Source: G963677445 sp963678275
GTDB lineage: Bacteria; Bacteroidota; Ignavibacteria; Ignavibacteriales; Melioribacteraceae
DNA length: 64,000 nt
NCBI GenBank assembly: GCA_963678275.1
Contig: OY782765.1
Location: 1,240,001 to 1,304,000, forward strand
Direction: 5' to 3'
Below are positions 17,751 to 28,400 of the stretch, one piece after another; the first letter of the stretch is position 1; each line of letters opens with the position of its first letter. The notes below the pieces were generated by a model. It was given only the letters and a program-made list of their open reading frames with translations, was not told where the DNA came from and did no database searches. The position numbers and the translations under genes were made by a program.

Positions 17751-18680
17751 TTAATCGGCCTCAACGATAAATTCAATCGCGTGCTGTTCACCCGATAATT
17801 CCAATATCTGTTTCCCATCAGGCTCAACTTTAACTTTTCCTCTTGAATTTTCCGGGATATCCCACTCCCCGTTCCAGTAATAGCCATCATCACGGTAATT
17901 AAGAACATATTCGAATGAGCGCGTGATTTTTTCACCGTTCGCCTGATTTACCGTTTCACCTTCAATCTTCAGAGTAATTGTGTTACCTGAAATTTTTGTA
18001 ACCTTTGCTGTTCCGGTCATACCGGGACCAAATGCCAAATGACTCTTGTAAACAAATGTTTTTTCCTTATTTCTTATAAAGAAATCTGGTTTCGATAAAT
18101 CATAAGGCGCAATTTCTTTTGGAATAAATGGTTTTTTAGTAGAGATGTCAATCAGATACCAGTCCGCCCAATCACCATTATGATCTTCCCATAAATGAAT
18201 ATTTGTTCCATTTTTGCTCCGTCTGTCATCAAGACATACTACCATTCCTGAAGTAGTATATATCCTGAATCGTCCGTTACCAAGATGTTTAAATCTGAAT
18301 TTTTGCCAGTTTTCGCCATTTTTTGTCCAGGTATGAAGATTTGCTCCATTTTTTTTCATAGAGGATTTACCGCCGGCAACATCAATCCTGATATTTTTTT
18401 CCCAGCCGGGTTTGATCTCATAATAACCATCAATATCTGAAGCTATCATATAAAACTTTCGGTCTTTATGTTCATCGAAATTATACACAGCCAGATTCAT
18501 ACGTTTTTTAATTGTTTTGGGATATCCGGGAAGGTCCCAGTAGCCACCGTCAGTTTTTCCGAAATTAATTGCCGACTGTATATAATAAGGCCTTCTCTCA
18601 AATAATTTTGTTGCTTCCTGGGCTAAAAGCGTAATTGAGCTGAGAATTAAGATCAAAATTAAGATTGTTGCTTTTTTCAT
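17751..18680 (-). CDS. Secreted protein with ricin-type beta-trefoil lectin domain
   Basis: 309 aa with a signal peptide (residues 1-20, ending LLAQ). Residues about 30-180 form a ricin B-like beta-trefoil, with QxW-type repeats visible as ENWQKFRF and DWADWYLI plus GKSSMKKNGANLHTW and SKNGTNIHLW. These domains bind carbohydrate. The C-terminal 110 residues form a beta-rich domain (TGTAKVTKISGNTITLKIEG) that I do not recognise. There is no T9SS tail. It is monocistronic and converges on the HMA operon across a hairpin. Confidence 0.8.
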   Translation of the reverse strand: MKKATILILILILSSITLLAQEATKLFERRPYYIQSAINFGKTDGGYWDLPGYPKTIKKRMNLAVYNFDEHKDRKFYMIASDIDGYYEIKPGWEKNIRIDVAGGKSSMKKNGANLHTWTKNGENWQKFRFKHLGNGRFRIYTTSGMVVCLDDRRSKNGTNIHLWEDHNGDWADWYLIDISTKKPFIPKEIAPYDLSKPDFFIRNKEKTFVYKSHLAFGPGMTGTAKVTKISGNTITLKIEGETVNQANGEKITRSFEYVLNYRDDGYYWNGEWDIPENSRGKVKVEPDGKQILELSGEQHAIEFIVEAD

Positions 18681-19210
18681 GATTATTCCTCCATTTAATT
18701 ATTGGGTAAATCCAAAACTTAATAAGCGGTTCATATCTCTTTATGTTCAACGTAACTTTTGTTTTTAAACAAATTATATGCCAATTAATTACCCGAACAA
18801 AATTAACCTGCCTGTATTCTCCTTTAATCGCCTTTCCGATCTCCTGTATTTTAATTTAACAGAAGTCCAAAATAAAGGGATAAAAACCGAAACTTTTAGT
18901 TGTAACAAAAATTTTGTTTCCTGCTTATTTGCCTTTGGCGTGGTCTTCCATCCGCGACTGCGGGGATTCACTATATAAGGACCCGAAAGATTTGTTATTC
19001 CGGTTCGACATCCCCTTACTGGTTTTCCTGATCGCGTTACGGAAAACAGGTCGGGATCTGATTCTGAGCCAATGCCAATGTTTTGTATAAAATCTTATCT
19101 CAAACTGACACCAATTTAGTAAGCAGCCCGAACTTAATCAATATCAGTTCTTAAGAATCGATAAACATTAAATGTACTAAAATCAGTTCAGTCCTGAGGT
19201 GGTTCCAAGC
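18681..19210. other. Intergenic region without a supported gene
   Basis: Two short overlapping frames on opposite strands (18778-18978) show no family features. A GTTTTCC/GGAAAAC hairpin sits at 19022-19047. Otherwise I see only A/T-rich DNA containing the promoter side of the lectin gene. Confidence 0.5.
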
Positions 19211-19240
19211 AAAAAAAAAGGTGTCGTTAAGACACCTTTT
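19211..19240 (-). terminator. Rho-independent terminator of the BNR/T9SS gene
   Basis: A 10-bp stem (AAAAGGTGTC) with a 5-nt loop runs into a T9 tract on the minus strand, 27 bp past the stop codon. Confidence 0.9.
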
Positions 19241-19266
19241 AAGTATTGCAAAAAAATTATCAGATT

Positions 19267-22062
19267 TTATTTCATGAGTATCATTTTTTTAGTCTGAGTA
19301 AAACTTCCCGCCTCAAGCTGGTAAAAATAAATTCCTGAGGACAATCCGGCCGCGTCAAATTCATACTCATATGCTCCCGCGTCAAGGTCTCTGTTCAGCA
19401 GACTTTCAACTTCCTCACCGAGTGAATTAAATATCCTTACAGCTACTCTCGCTTTTTCAGGAATACTGAACTTAATAGTTGTCGAGGGATTGAAGGGATT
19501 CGGATAGTTCTGGGCAAGCTCGTAATTAACCGGATTTGTAAACTCGGTAATATTTATATACCTCACAGAAGGATCGGTAATTGTAACTGAATTACCATCA
19601 TTTACCCAGCTATTAAAATTATCTGAGGAAATATTGGCGTGAACTCCCGACAAAGTAATTTTAACCGGATATGCGGCAGAGTTAAGTTCAATTCTCTGGG
19701 AAATTGAAAGGTCTTCGGCCGATTTTCCAGTTGAGAATCTCGCGTCAAAAATTCCTGCCGGAGGCGCCGGAGGCATCTCGAACAGATCGGAAGAAACAGT
19801 TTCCGCTGCGTAAAGAGTTGAGGTTCTGCCATTTTTATCTGTTATTATTATCTTACCCCAGTTTTCTTTTTCCGATTGAATTTCAGCTATCACGGAAGGT
19901 GTATTTTTACCCAGTATTTGCTGGATTAAAATTTCCCCATCCTGGTCAGTCTTAACCCAGTAACCTTTTCCAGGATTCAGGTAATTCGCAATATCATAAG
20001 CGCCGCTGAAACCGTAAAATACAGATGAAATTATTCCGGGAGGATTTGATGTTATTGAGGCAACCGCAATGTTTTCCTCGAAAGGACCAATCATATTCCA
20101 GCCCGCGCTCACCTGGATATTGGATGTAACAACTTCACCTGTAACCGGAATTGATTCGGCGCCGCCGAATTTAACCCAGTAACCTTCTCCATTTTCGAGA
20201 GTCGACTGCGCTACATATCCATTATCGAAACCAAAAACATTTGATGAGGCGCCGGGGAATAACGAAGCGGCGCTCATATCCGCAGCCATTCGGGGCACCG
20301 ATACCATGTTCCAGCCTTCCATTACAACAACATTTGTAGTCGCTCCTCCGGGGGGTTCAACTGTCAATGTCGCGTACCTGTAATGAACCGGAATACCATT
20401 AGGACCTTCACCTTTGATCTTGATTGTGTATTCACCCTCAACAACGTTGCCCGATGTCACTACCATGAGCTCAGCCGAACCGGGAAAACTGCTTATTGAA
20501 TTGCCTTCAGGAAACGAAAGACTGATTGTTCCCGCGACGGGAGAAGTAACAAGCTCGGCGCTGAAATTCGCCTCATCTTCATATAGTTTCACTGAAGGTA
20601 TGTTTACGTTAAAATAGGTTGTATCATCATCATTTGATATTGTCTGCGAGGAAGGTGACACTGTCATGGCAAAATCGGGAAGATAACCGACATAACTGTC
20701 AAATGAACCATCTCTGAAATCGGTCCAGACATGAAGCGCGATATTCCCGTATGAGGTTACCGCATCGTAATCACCCTGGTAACGGGGAGAACCGCCGCCG
20801 CCGCATGTAGTACAGTTAATTTTCATTTTATCATTCGATATTTTGACATTAGGCTTAAAAGTAACGCCACCGTCATCCGAATAGGTTCCATAAATCATCG
20901 CGTAATCGCTCGTTGGTGTATCCCTTGAATCCATCCAGTGTATATGAAGACGTCCTGTTTGAATATCACACCAGACTGCCGGCATAAACTGGTGATTTCC
21001 TGTTGTCTGCGGATCGTCATTTACAACCACCGCGTTCGACCACTGAACTCCTCCATCATCCGAATATCTGCAGAAAATGTCAGGTTTATTTCCATTTCCG
21101 GAAGGAGTGTTGGAAGCGTAAACCAGGTATAACCTGCCGCGATAAGGACCGTAGCTGTTATCGGCTGTGATAAAAGGATATGGCCTTGTACGCATATTTT
21201 CAACCGAGTGTCTTCCGTTCGAGTTGGTTCCCACGTAATTGGCATACTGTTTGGCCGCCCTGTACTGGAAACTCTGACCGCCGTTTGTTGAACGGTAAAA
21301 TGTATATGTACTTGAGAATGTATTCCCTCCGTTGGTCACTACATAAACCGCGCCTCCGGGAACATCAGTCGAACCTTCAACATAAGGGCCGACACAAACC
21401 ATCATCCCCGGCAGCCCCTGGGTCGAAAGTGTTGCTGTTTGCTGGAAAGAAGCGCCAAGGTTTGTGCTTCGGGCAACATTTCCGCCACCGCTTGCGGTCA
21501 TTACAGCGTAAACATAGTTCGAATATGGTCCGTCAGTCTGGTCGGCAGCCAGCCAGCATTTATCTACGCCGCTGACGGCGGTTACCGAAGCAAGCCAGGT
21601 ATTCCCGTTATTGGTTGATCTCATTACCTTTGCCCCGCTGATAAAACCATACATATTCATATAATAAAGATTGCCTGAATAATCATGGGCAGTTACAGGG
21701 TCTCCGGCCAATGATGTGCCAAAGTTAGGGGTAGAATTGAGCCATTCATGCCCGTCAAAAGTTCTGTGAGCGCCATTTGTATTATAGGCATTAAAGTACT
21801 GAAGAGGATCATTCGGATTTACCGACATATGTGGCTCGGCAAAATCAGTGCCTATCTTATAATTATCATATCCGTTAATTGTAACTACTGTGGTAGATCT
21901 TGATCCGCCGCTCTTGTAAAGCTGTTTTTGCTGTAAATATTCCAAGGGCAGATGGTCATAATTTGGATTATCCGGATTATTCGCATATTGAGAAAATACA
22001 AAGGATGCGGAAATCAGGATGAAGAAAAAAACTGAAAGTATGCGGTAGCCTGTTAAATTCAT
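19267..22062 (-). CDS. Large secreted BNR/sialidase-like propeller protein with T9SS sorting domain
   Basis: 931 aa. Signal peptide residues 1-24. Residues about 60-480 hold repeated Asp-box/BNR-type motifs (STNNGNTW, STNGGQSF, SDDGGVQW, SDDGGVTF), which build a six-bladed sialidase-like propeller. Catalytic sialidase residues were not identified. A beta-sandwich region (about 490-575) follows, then a pair of GWN repeats (about 580-720). The last 90 residues are a Por secretion-type tail (NYPNPFNPSTTIKFSIPE, then SSGIYFYQLEAGSFTQTKKM). The protein is probably exported across the outer membrane and attached or released. Function unknown; binding or cleavage of glycans is a guess from the fold. 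Confidence 0.87.
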   Translation of the reverse strand: MNLTGYRILSVFFFILISASFVFSQYANNPDNPNYDHLPLEYLQQKQLYKSGGSRSTTVVTINGYDNYKIGTDFAEPHMSVNPNDPLQYFNAYNTNGAHRTFDGHEWLNSTPNFGTSLAGDPVTAHDYSGNLYYMNMYGFISGAKVMRSTNNGNTWLASVTAVSGVDKCWLAADQTDGPYSNYVYAVMTASGGGNVARSTNLGASFQQTATLSTQGLPGMMVCVGPYVEGSTDVPGGAVYVVTNGGNTFSSTYTFYRSTNGGQSFQYRAAKQYANYVGTNSNGRHSVENMRTRPYPFITADNSYGPYRGRLYLVYASNTPSGNGNKPDIFCRYSDDGGVQWSNAVVVNDDPQTTGNHQFMPAVWCDIQTGRLHIHWMDSRDTPTSDYAMIYGTYSDDGGVTFKPNVKISNDKMKINCTTCGGGGSPRYQGDYDAVTSYGNIALHVWTDFRDGSFDSYVGYLPDFAMTVSPSSQTISNDDDTTYFNVNIPSVKLYEDEANFSAELVTSPVAGTISLSFPEGNSISSFPGSAELMVVTSGNVVEGEYTIKIKGEGPNGIPVHYRYATLTVEPPGGATTNVVVMEGWNMVSVPRMAADMSAASLFPGASSNVFGFDNGYVAQSTLENGEGYWVKFGGAESIPVTGEVVTSNIQVSAGWNMIGPFEENIAVASITSNPPGIISSVFYGFSGAYDIANYLNPGKGYWVKTDQDGEILIQQILGKNTPSVIAEIQSEKENWGKIIITDKNGRTSTLYAAETVSSDLFEMPPAPPAGIFDARFSTGKSAEDLSISQRIELNSAAYPVKITLSGVHANISSDNFNSWVNDGNSVTITDPSVRYINITEFTNPVNYELAQNYPNPFNPSTTIKFSIPEKARVAVRIFNSLGEEVESLLNRDLDAGAYEYEFDAAGLSSGIYFYQLEAGSFTQTKKMILMK

Positions 22063-22182
22063 GTAACCTCACCTGAATTTGTTTTTTAGAAATGTTTTGA
22101 TGATTCAAGATAATAATTATTACGCAAGTTTGAAAGGGAATAATTAATAATTTTAGATATTCTATCCGTTTTCATATACGAA

Positions 22183-25100
22183 TTATAAAGGGATAGTAAA
22201 AACAAATAAACTACCCTCACCTTTTTTACTCTCAATTTTAAAAGTTCCGTTATTCCTCGATATAAATTCCCGGCATAATTGTAATCCAAGCCCTGTGCCC
22301 TTTTCACGGTATGTTCCGTCGGATATCTGATTTTTTCTCCCTTCAAGCAACTGCAGGACTTTCTCATCATCCATACCGATACCGGTATCCCTCACCGAAA
22401 TTTCAGCATAACCTTCAACGAAATTGCAAGTAACTTCAATAATTCCATTTTCGTATGAAAACTTTATAGCGTTATTAATCAGATTCCTTAAAACCGTTTC
22501 GATAGTATTTTTATCGGCAAAAACAGTCGTCGTATCGGAACACTCAGATTTTAATTGAATACTTTTGCGGGCCGCGACCGGAGCCAGAAGATCAACAACC
22601 CTTCTGATAGATTCGGAGATGGAAAAATAAACCGGTTTTAATTCTATCAGTCCCCTTTCCGAACTGGCCCAGAGCAGAAGGTTTTCAACCAGGTAATAGG
22701 CTTTTTGCGAAGCGCTGTTGAGCTGGTTTACATGCTCAAGTTTCTCTTCATCGGTAAAATTATGAAAATCGTTGAATAACATTTCGGAATAACCAAGTAT
22801 CGTAACAAAAGGACTTTTAAGGTCATGAGATATCAGTGAAAAAAACTTATCTTTTTCGCTGTTCAGTATCTCCAGTTCAATATTCTGTTCCTCTATCTGT
22901 TCTTTGGACTTTTGAACTTCAGCAAGCGCCGATTCTGTTTTTTCCTTCTCCTGTTTAAGATTGATTGTTCTTTCCTCAACAAGTTCCTGAAGCTTCTTCT
23001 CACGATACTGCAATGACCTGATTCTTATATAAAACACTGTCGCCACCAGCATTACAAATATTATTGAGACAATAATATAGAATAGGACTGTCTGATAAAA
23101 ATAGGCATGGACGATCAGCTTTACACTACTCCCCTCGTAATTCCAGATGCCGTCGCTGTTGCACCCTCTTGTCCTGAATTCAAAACTGCCGGGCGGAAGA
23201 TGTTCATATATAATCTCTCTGCGCTTGATCAGGTTGCTCCATTGATCGGATAATCCCTCAAGTTTGTACTGAAAAGTTACATTTTCGGGCGATTTAAAAC
23301 TCAGCGAGGTGTACACTATTTTTACTTTTCCGGACCCCGGCGGAATTTCAACAATATCCGGATACTCATATTCGGTATCGTCAACAAAAACTTTTTCAAT
23401 AAAAATATTTGGTCTGCTAAGATTCAGGTTCATCTTTTCAGGATCAACCACAGCGGCTCCGTGTATCGATGGAAACCATAAGGTCCCGTCAGTGTGTTTG
23501 AGAGAGGAAGGGGTCATTCCGCCGTTAAATTCCGTGCTTAAAAGACCATCCTCTTTGCCAAAAACAACCGGTGAAAATGAGGCGATTTTTCCTTCTATAT
23601 AATCATTCAGGTCCGATTTCCTTACGTAGTATAATCCCTTATTGCAGGTAAACCACAGATTATTGTAATCATCCTGTACGATGGTCGAAACAACATTATC
23701 AAATAAGCCATCCTCAGTAGCGAAATGAAAGAATTTCTTTCCATCATATCTGTATAAACCATCTCCATAGGTGCCTATCCACAACAAATTTTCGTCATCG
23801 AGAAAAAGAGACCTGATAAATTTTATGTGCTGGCCGTTTTTCAGGGGATATTGGCGGAGGGAGTCCTTTTTATCGAAATGATTTAATCCGTGCGATGTTC
23901 CCACCCACATGCCATCTTCCCTGTCATTTAACAGGCATTTTACATCTGAATTGGAAAGCCCCTCATTCTCAGTGAAAACCTTAACTTTTTCCCCCTGCTT
24001 TACCACAAGTCCGTTAATACCACCGACCCATAACCTTTTTCGGGAATCTTCCGTAATAGTAAAAATAACAAGAACTTTCCCCTCTTCATCAAGCTCCTCC
24101 ATTTCTATTTTACCATCAACAATTTTGTAGAGTCCCCCTCCATAAGTGCCGTAAAATAGATTCTGGCTGCTGTCAATAAAAAGACTCCATGTGCAGGAAT
24201 TGTAGCTTTCCATCACGGGGCCCAATAAATTTTCTATTCCATTTTTCGTCACCAAATTTAATGGCCCGCAGTTAACTCCAATTAAAACTTCATGCCTGGC
24301 GTTTTCAGCTATTGGATAAACAACATTATGCGACAATCCATTAGCTTCAGACATAGGGAAAATGCTTCTTTTTCGAAATCTGAATAAGCCGTCTGAATTG
24401 GTGCCCACCCAGATATTAGCTTCAGAATCAAAAGAAAAGAACCGGATTACCGTACTTTGCATTTCACTATCTGAGTAACTGTAAACTTTGCCATTTGAAT
24501 AAAAATATAAGCCCTGCCATCCTGTCCCGATCCAGTATATTCCATCATCATCCTCAAAAAGAGAATAAATTGATAGTTTTTCTGTACCGGGAATAAGACT
24601 GGTGTTAAAATCATCATCTGGTTCGAGATAATATAGCCCGCTTAAAGTGCCCGCGAGAATTTTACCGTCTTTTAACCTGTAAAGCTCGGAAAAAGCCTTG
24701 TTAACCTCTTTTCTTCTAATAACACCCTGTTGGGCCGAGACAAGGTAAACAACTCCGCTGCATCCGACAATTATAGTTCCATCACGGTCGGGCAGCATTG
24801 AAATGGCATAATTAACATCAAGTCCGCTTTCCGAGCCAAATAATCGCGCGCCGGTCTCATTCATACAGAGAAGTCCGGTGTTAGTTCCAAGCCAGATATT
24901 CCCCTGTGAATCCTCTTTGAATTCACTCACATACTGAAAATGGTGTATACCGGGCAACTCCACATTCGAAAATTTGTTATCCTGATATAGCACTATGCCT
25001 TTCGACTCCAGGTAGAGCCACATTCTTTTTTTGCTGTCAAGGAAAATCGCGTTTATTCTGTTTGATTCAAGTTCGGGGGTATTGGAATTATTATAATTTA

Positions 25101-25389
25101 TAAATTTGTAGCCGTCAAATTTCAGTAACCCTTCATTTGTAGCCAGCCAGATGTAGTTATCTTCAGTCTGAACAATTCCATTAATTGAGTTTTGAGGGAG
25201 ACCATTATCAGTATTCCAGTTAAAAGCGATGTAAGTATCCCCCGGATTATTTACATCGATATAGCGCTCATATAACTTCTGTCCCAAAACGGGGATATCG
25301 TGAAAAAATAAAAAAAAGGAAATAATAACCATGTGAAGCAATAAATATCTTAAATATTTCCTTTTTCCTTTCAACAAAATTTTCACCAT
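22183..25389 (-). CDS. Two-component sensor histidine kinase with Reg_prop/Y_Y_Y periplasmic sensor
   Basis: 1068 aa. Signal anchor near residues 14-32. About fourteen two-component-regulator propeller repeats follow (NGLPQNSINGI, then WLATNEGLLKFDG-like motifs), then a Y_Y_Y domain (about 690-755), a membrane helix (about 770-792) and a coiled coil. The HisKA domain carries SHDLKSPF with the phospho-His near 855. The HATPase_c domain has NLINNAIKF, RDTGIGM and GTGLGLQLC. Unlike the fused one-component regulators of Bacteroides polysaccharide loci, it has no receiver or AraC domain and ends with the ATPase. Its partner regulator is not adjacent. The ligand is probably extracellular, likely a glycan by family precedent. 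Confidence 0.92.
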   Translation of the reverse strand: MVKILLKGKRKYLRYLLLHMVIISFFLFFHDIPVLGQKLYERYIDVNNPGDTYIAFNWNTDNGLPQNSINGIVQTEDNYIWLATNEGLLKFDGYKFINYNNSNTPELESNRINAIFLDSKKRMWLYLESKGIVLYQDNKFSNVELPGIHHFQYVSEFKEDSQGNIWLGTNTGLLCMNETGARLFGSESGLDVNYAISMLPDRDGTIIVGCSGVVYLVSAQQGVIRRKEVNKAFSELYRLKDGKILAGTLSGLYYLEPDDDFNTSLIPGTEKLSIYSLFEDDDGIYWIGTGWQGLYFYSNGKVYSYSDSEMQSTVIRFFSFDSEANIWVGTNSDGLFRFRKRSIFPMSEANGLSHNVVYPIAENARHEVLIGVNCGPLNLVTKNGIENLLGPVMESYNSCTWSLFIDSSQNLFYGTYGGGLYKIVDGKIEMEELDEEGKVLVIFTITEDSRKRLWVGGINGLVVKQGEKVKVFTENEGLSNSDVKCLLNDREDGMWVGTSHGLNHFDKKDSLRQYPLKNGQHIKFIRSLFLDDENLLWIGTYGDGLYRYDGKKFFHFATEDGLFDNVVSTIVQDDYNNLWFTCNKGLYYVRKSDLNDYIEGKIASFSPVVFGKEDGLLSTEFNGGMTPSSLKHTDGTLWFPSIHGAAVVDPEKMNLNLSRPNIFIEKVFVDDTEYEYPDIVEIPPGSGKVKIVYTSLSFKSPENVTFQYKLEGLSDQWSNLIKRREIIYEHLPPGSFEFRTRGCNSDGIWNYEGSSVKLIVHAYFYQTVLFYIIVSIIFVMLVATVFYIRIRSLQYREKKLQELVEERTINLKQEKEKTESALAEVQKSKEQIEEQNIELEILNSEKDKFFSLISHDLKSPFVTILGYSEMLFNDFHNFTDEEKLEHVNQLNSASQKAYYLVENLLLWASSERGLIELKPVYFSISESIRRVVDLLAPVAARKSIQLKSECSDTTTVFADKNTIETVLRNLINNAIKFSYENGIIEVTCNFVEGYAEISVRDTGIGMDDEKVLQLLEGRKNQISDGTYREKGTGLGLQLCREFISRNNGTFKIESKKGEGSLFVFTIPL

Positions 25390-25493
25390 TATATTTTAAT
25401 AAATTCCCTCTCCTTCCTGAATTTTCAGATGCCTTAATCATCGCAGGAAGAAGGGGGAACTAAAAACATTTACACAAATTTAAGCAAGCAGCC

Positions 25494-28400
25494 TTATTTA
25501 ATAAGAATCATTTTTTTGATATCTGAATAGTCTGATGCAGAAAGGTGATAAAAATATATTCCGCTTGATAAATCTCCGGCATTAAATTTAACACTATAAT
25601 TTCCTGCAATCAACTTTTTATTGATCAAAGTTTTAACTCTTGAGCCTAAAATGTCGTAAATCACGAGTGAAACATCTGATTCAGCGGGTAATGAGAAGCT
25701 GATGTTAGTTTCCGGGTTGAAAGGATTCGGATAATTCTGCTGAAGCGCGAATTCTGTCGGCAGCGATACACTTTCAATCTGTAAACCGGCGGCCTCAGTC
25801 TCCGAAATCGAGATATAATCTCCATCCGCGAGTGTTATAATTTTCTCCGGCTGATTATTTAATCCTTTTAGTCGTAAAGCTTTACCGGTAATTTGAATCT
25901 TCAGCGGGAATTTCACTGAACTGAACCTGAAATTTGCCGGTCCGTCATTAAGATTCGCCCTGTTTTTGTTATTCATGAACCTGATATCCATAACTCCCCG
26001 GGGAGGCAATGGAGGCAGCTCCGATATTTTTTCGATTTGACTTTCTGTTACACCGAGAGAATATGTACGGCCCGAAGCATCTGTAAATTTGAGTAATGAT
26101 GCCAGCTCGATGTTTTCTTTTATTACACCGGAATTTATTGCTCTTTTTGAAGGAGCCATCAAAATTTCACCTGCTTCACTTGTTTTAACCCAGTAACCTT
26201 CTCCGGGCATAAGCTGATCAGCCTGGCTGTAACCGGAGTTAAACCCGAAAAATTCTGAAATAATTATTCCCTGGGGATTCGTGGAAATTGATGAAGCGCT
26301 AATTTCATCGTTATAAATACCTATCAGGTTCCACCCTTCCAAAAGCTCTATATTACCGGCAGGGGCGATACCTGATATATTAACAGACTGAGAAGCATCA
26401 AATTTTAACCAGTAGCCGAGACCGTTTTCCAGTACTTCATTCATTATATAGCCATCGTTAAAACTAAACGCGGGAGAAACAGCCTGCGGGAAAAGGGATG
26501 AAGCATTCATGTCAGCGGTTGATAATGGAACAGAAAGCATATTCCATCCCTCTGACAAATTAAGTGTAGAGGTGAGAATACCTGTGCTGCCGACATTTAA
26601 ATTCACCGGAATAGTAACATTCAGATTATCCGGATCATTTGTAGCGAGCTGAATATTCATGTTATAAAGGTCTTCAGACAAACCTTCGGTATTTATCTCA
26701 AGAATAACTTCCACCGAAGCGCCGTTATAGATTGTTCCTTCCATATTATTAAGTGAAAGCCATTCCGGCATGAAGGAAAACTGTACGGCAAATTCATTTT
26801 TTACATAGGAGGTGTTATAAGCAGGCATAAGGCCTATGCTGCCGTCATTATTTTCGATGCCGACTGTAGAGGAAGTCAACGTTCCCGACATTGAATTATA
26901 ATAATAAACAATTTTACCACTTTTATAGAGAACTATCTGGAATGTAAGTGAGCTGGTTCCTGAATAGGTCGCCCAGTTATCATACTGAATAACAGTTTTA
27001 TCGCTGTAATTCTGATAATAAACTTCACCGGTGGTTTTGCCGTCAAGATCATCCCAGAAAGGAGCTACTATATCATCGGGATAACCGGATGAAGGGATGC
27101 TGCTATTGGAAAAGACATTTTCGGTTATCGGCGCGAAAGTAAGCAGTCCGTTGGATGAAACATAAATTTCTTCCTTATCCATACCATAAAAAGGGAAAGC
27201 GAAATCGGGAACAACAGGCCCGGCGTATCCTTCATCCTTCGCGGAATAGGTGCCTGTCTGGGTCCAGTTATCAAGCATCGTTCCGGTCGAAGAAATATCT
27301 GTCCATTCATATTCCGGTCCGTCCGGCTCATCACTGTCAATCCAGTCATAACCAAACTGATCCGGTCCGCCGCTTCCTTTTATACCGGCGACATTTTCAG
27401 TAAATCCCTTCTTTTCCATTCGATCTGTGAGGAGATCGCCAGCAACTATTTTCGCTCCCGCAATCTTAAAAATATCACCGGGCGCTTCAAGCTCCAGAAG
27501 GAAATCGAGTGTGGAAGGAACTGACGATACATTGGAAATTGTCAGAGTGTCATATACAATAGTGTTAATATTTGCTTCAATATTATAGGCAGTCGGATCA
27601 ATTCCGAGTGAAGGAGCTTCCCAGGTGCCGGCTGAAACTATATTCGACATCTCTGAAAAATTCTGCCAGATATCATGCGATTTAACCGCGAAATAATATT
27701 CGGTGGCAAATTCAAGTGAGTTAACTGTCAGGCTTTCCATTTCACCAGCCGGCAGCGGATCACCGCTCCAGGGTATCTGCTGGGCATTGTTAAAATCATC
27801 CTCATTCTGAATTGGAGCCTCAGACATTCGAATATCGTAACTTATTACTCCGCCTGCCGAGGTATCCATCGGGGCGGACCAGGTCAGTGTTACTGAATTT
27901 GATGTGCTTTCCGAATGGGCCAGATCGGTAATTGTTGTCGGCGCGACTGTATCGGGTGTGCCGAACATAGAAATAAGCTGAACATCAAGGATAGTCGATT
28001 GACCGTCAATAACCTGAACGCCTGTTATCTCTTTTGAAAAATAGTCCGGCGCTTCAAATGTTATGTCATATGTGCCCGATTTAATCAGCCGGTGATAATT
28101 TCCGGTGAGAGAATCGGAAAAAACAGTTGAGTTATCAAAATCATGTCCTTCAATTATTACTTCAGCTTTGATCGGCTGACCGGCTATACCTGTTACAATT
28201 CCGGTAACACCATTCATCGCCTGCTGAAGATAGTTAATAAATGAAGCCCTGTTATATTCCCAGTGGGCCGGAAGCAGTGAAGCGCTGAGTAGTTTGGTAT
28301 CCGATATCTCCATTGTCACTTCACGGCAGTGACGGAAATATGTCATATAATCCTGCCTTGTTCCATCGGCTTCATACCATGCGTAACCATTGGTAATGCC

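Noticed and set aside
18778..18978. A small gene on either strand in the spacer upstream of the lectin gene
   Set aside because: Two overlapping frames on opposite strands, neither with a ribosome-binding site, signal peptide or known motif.
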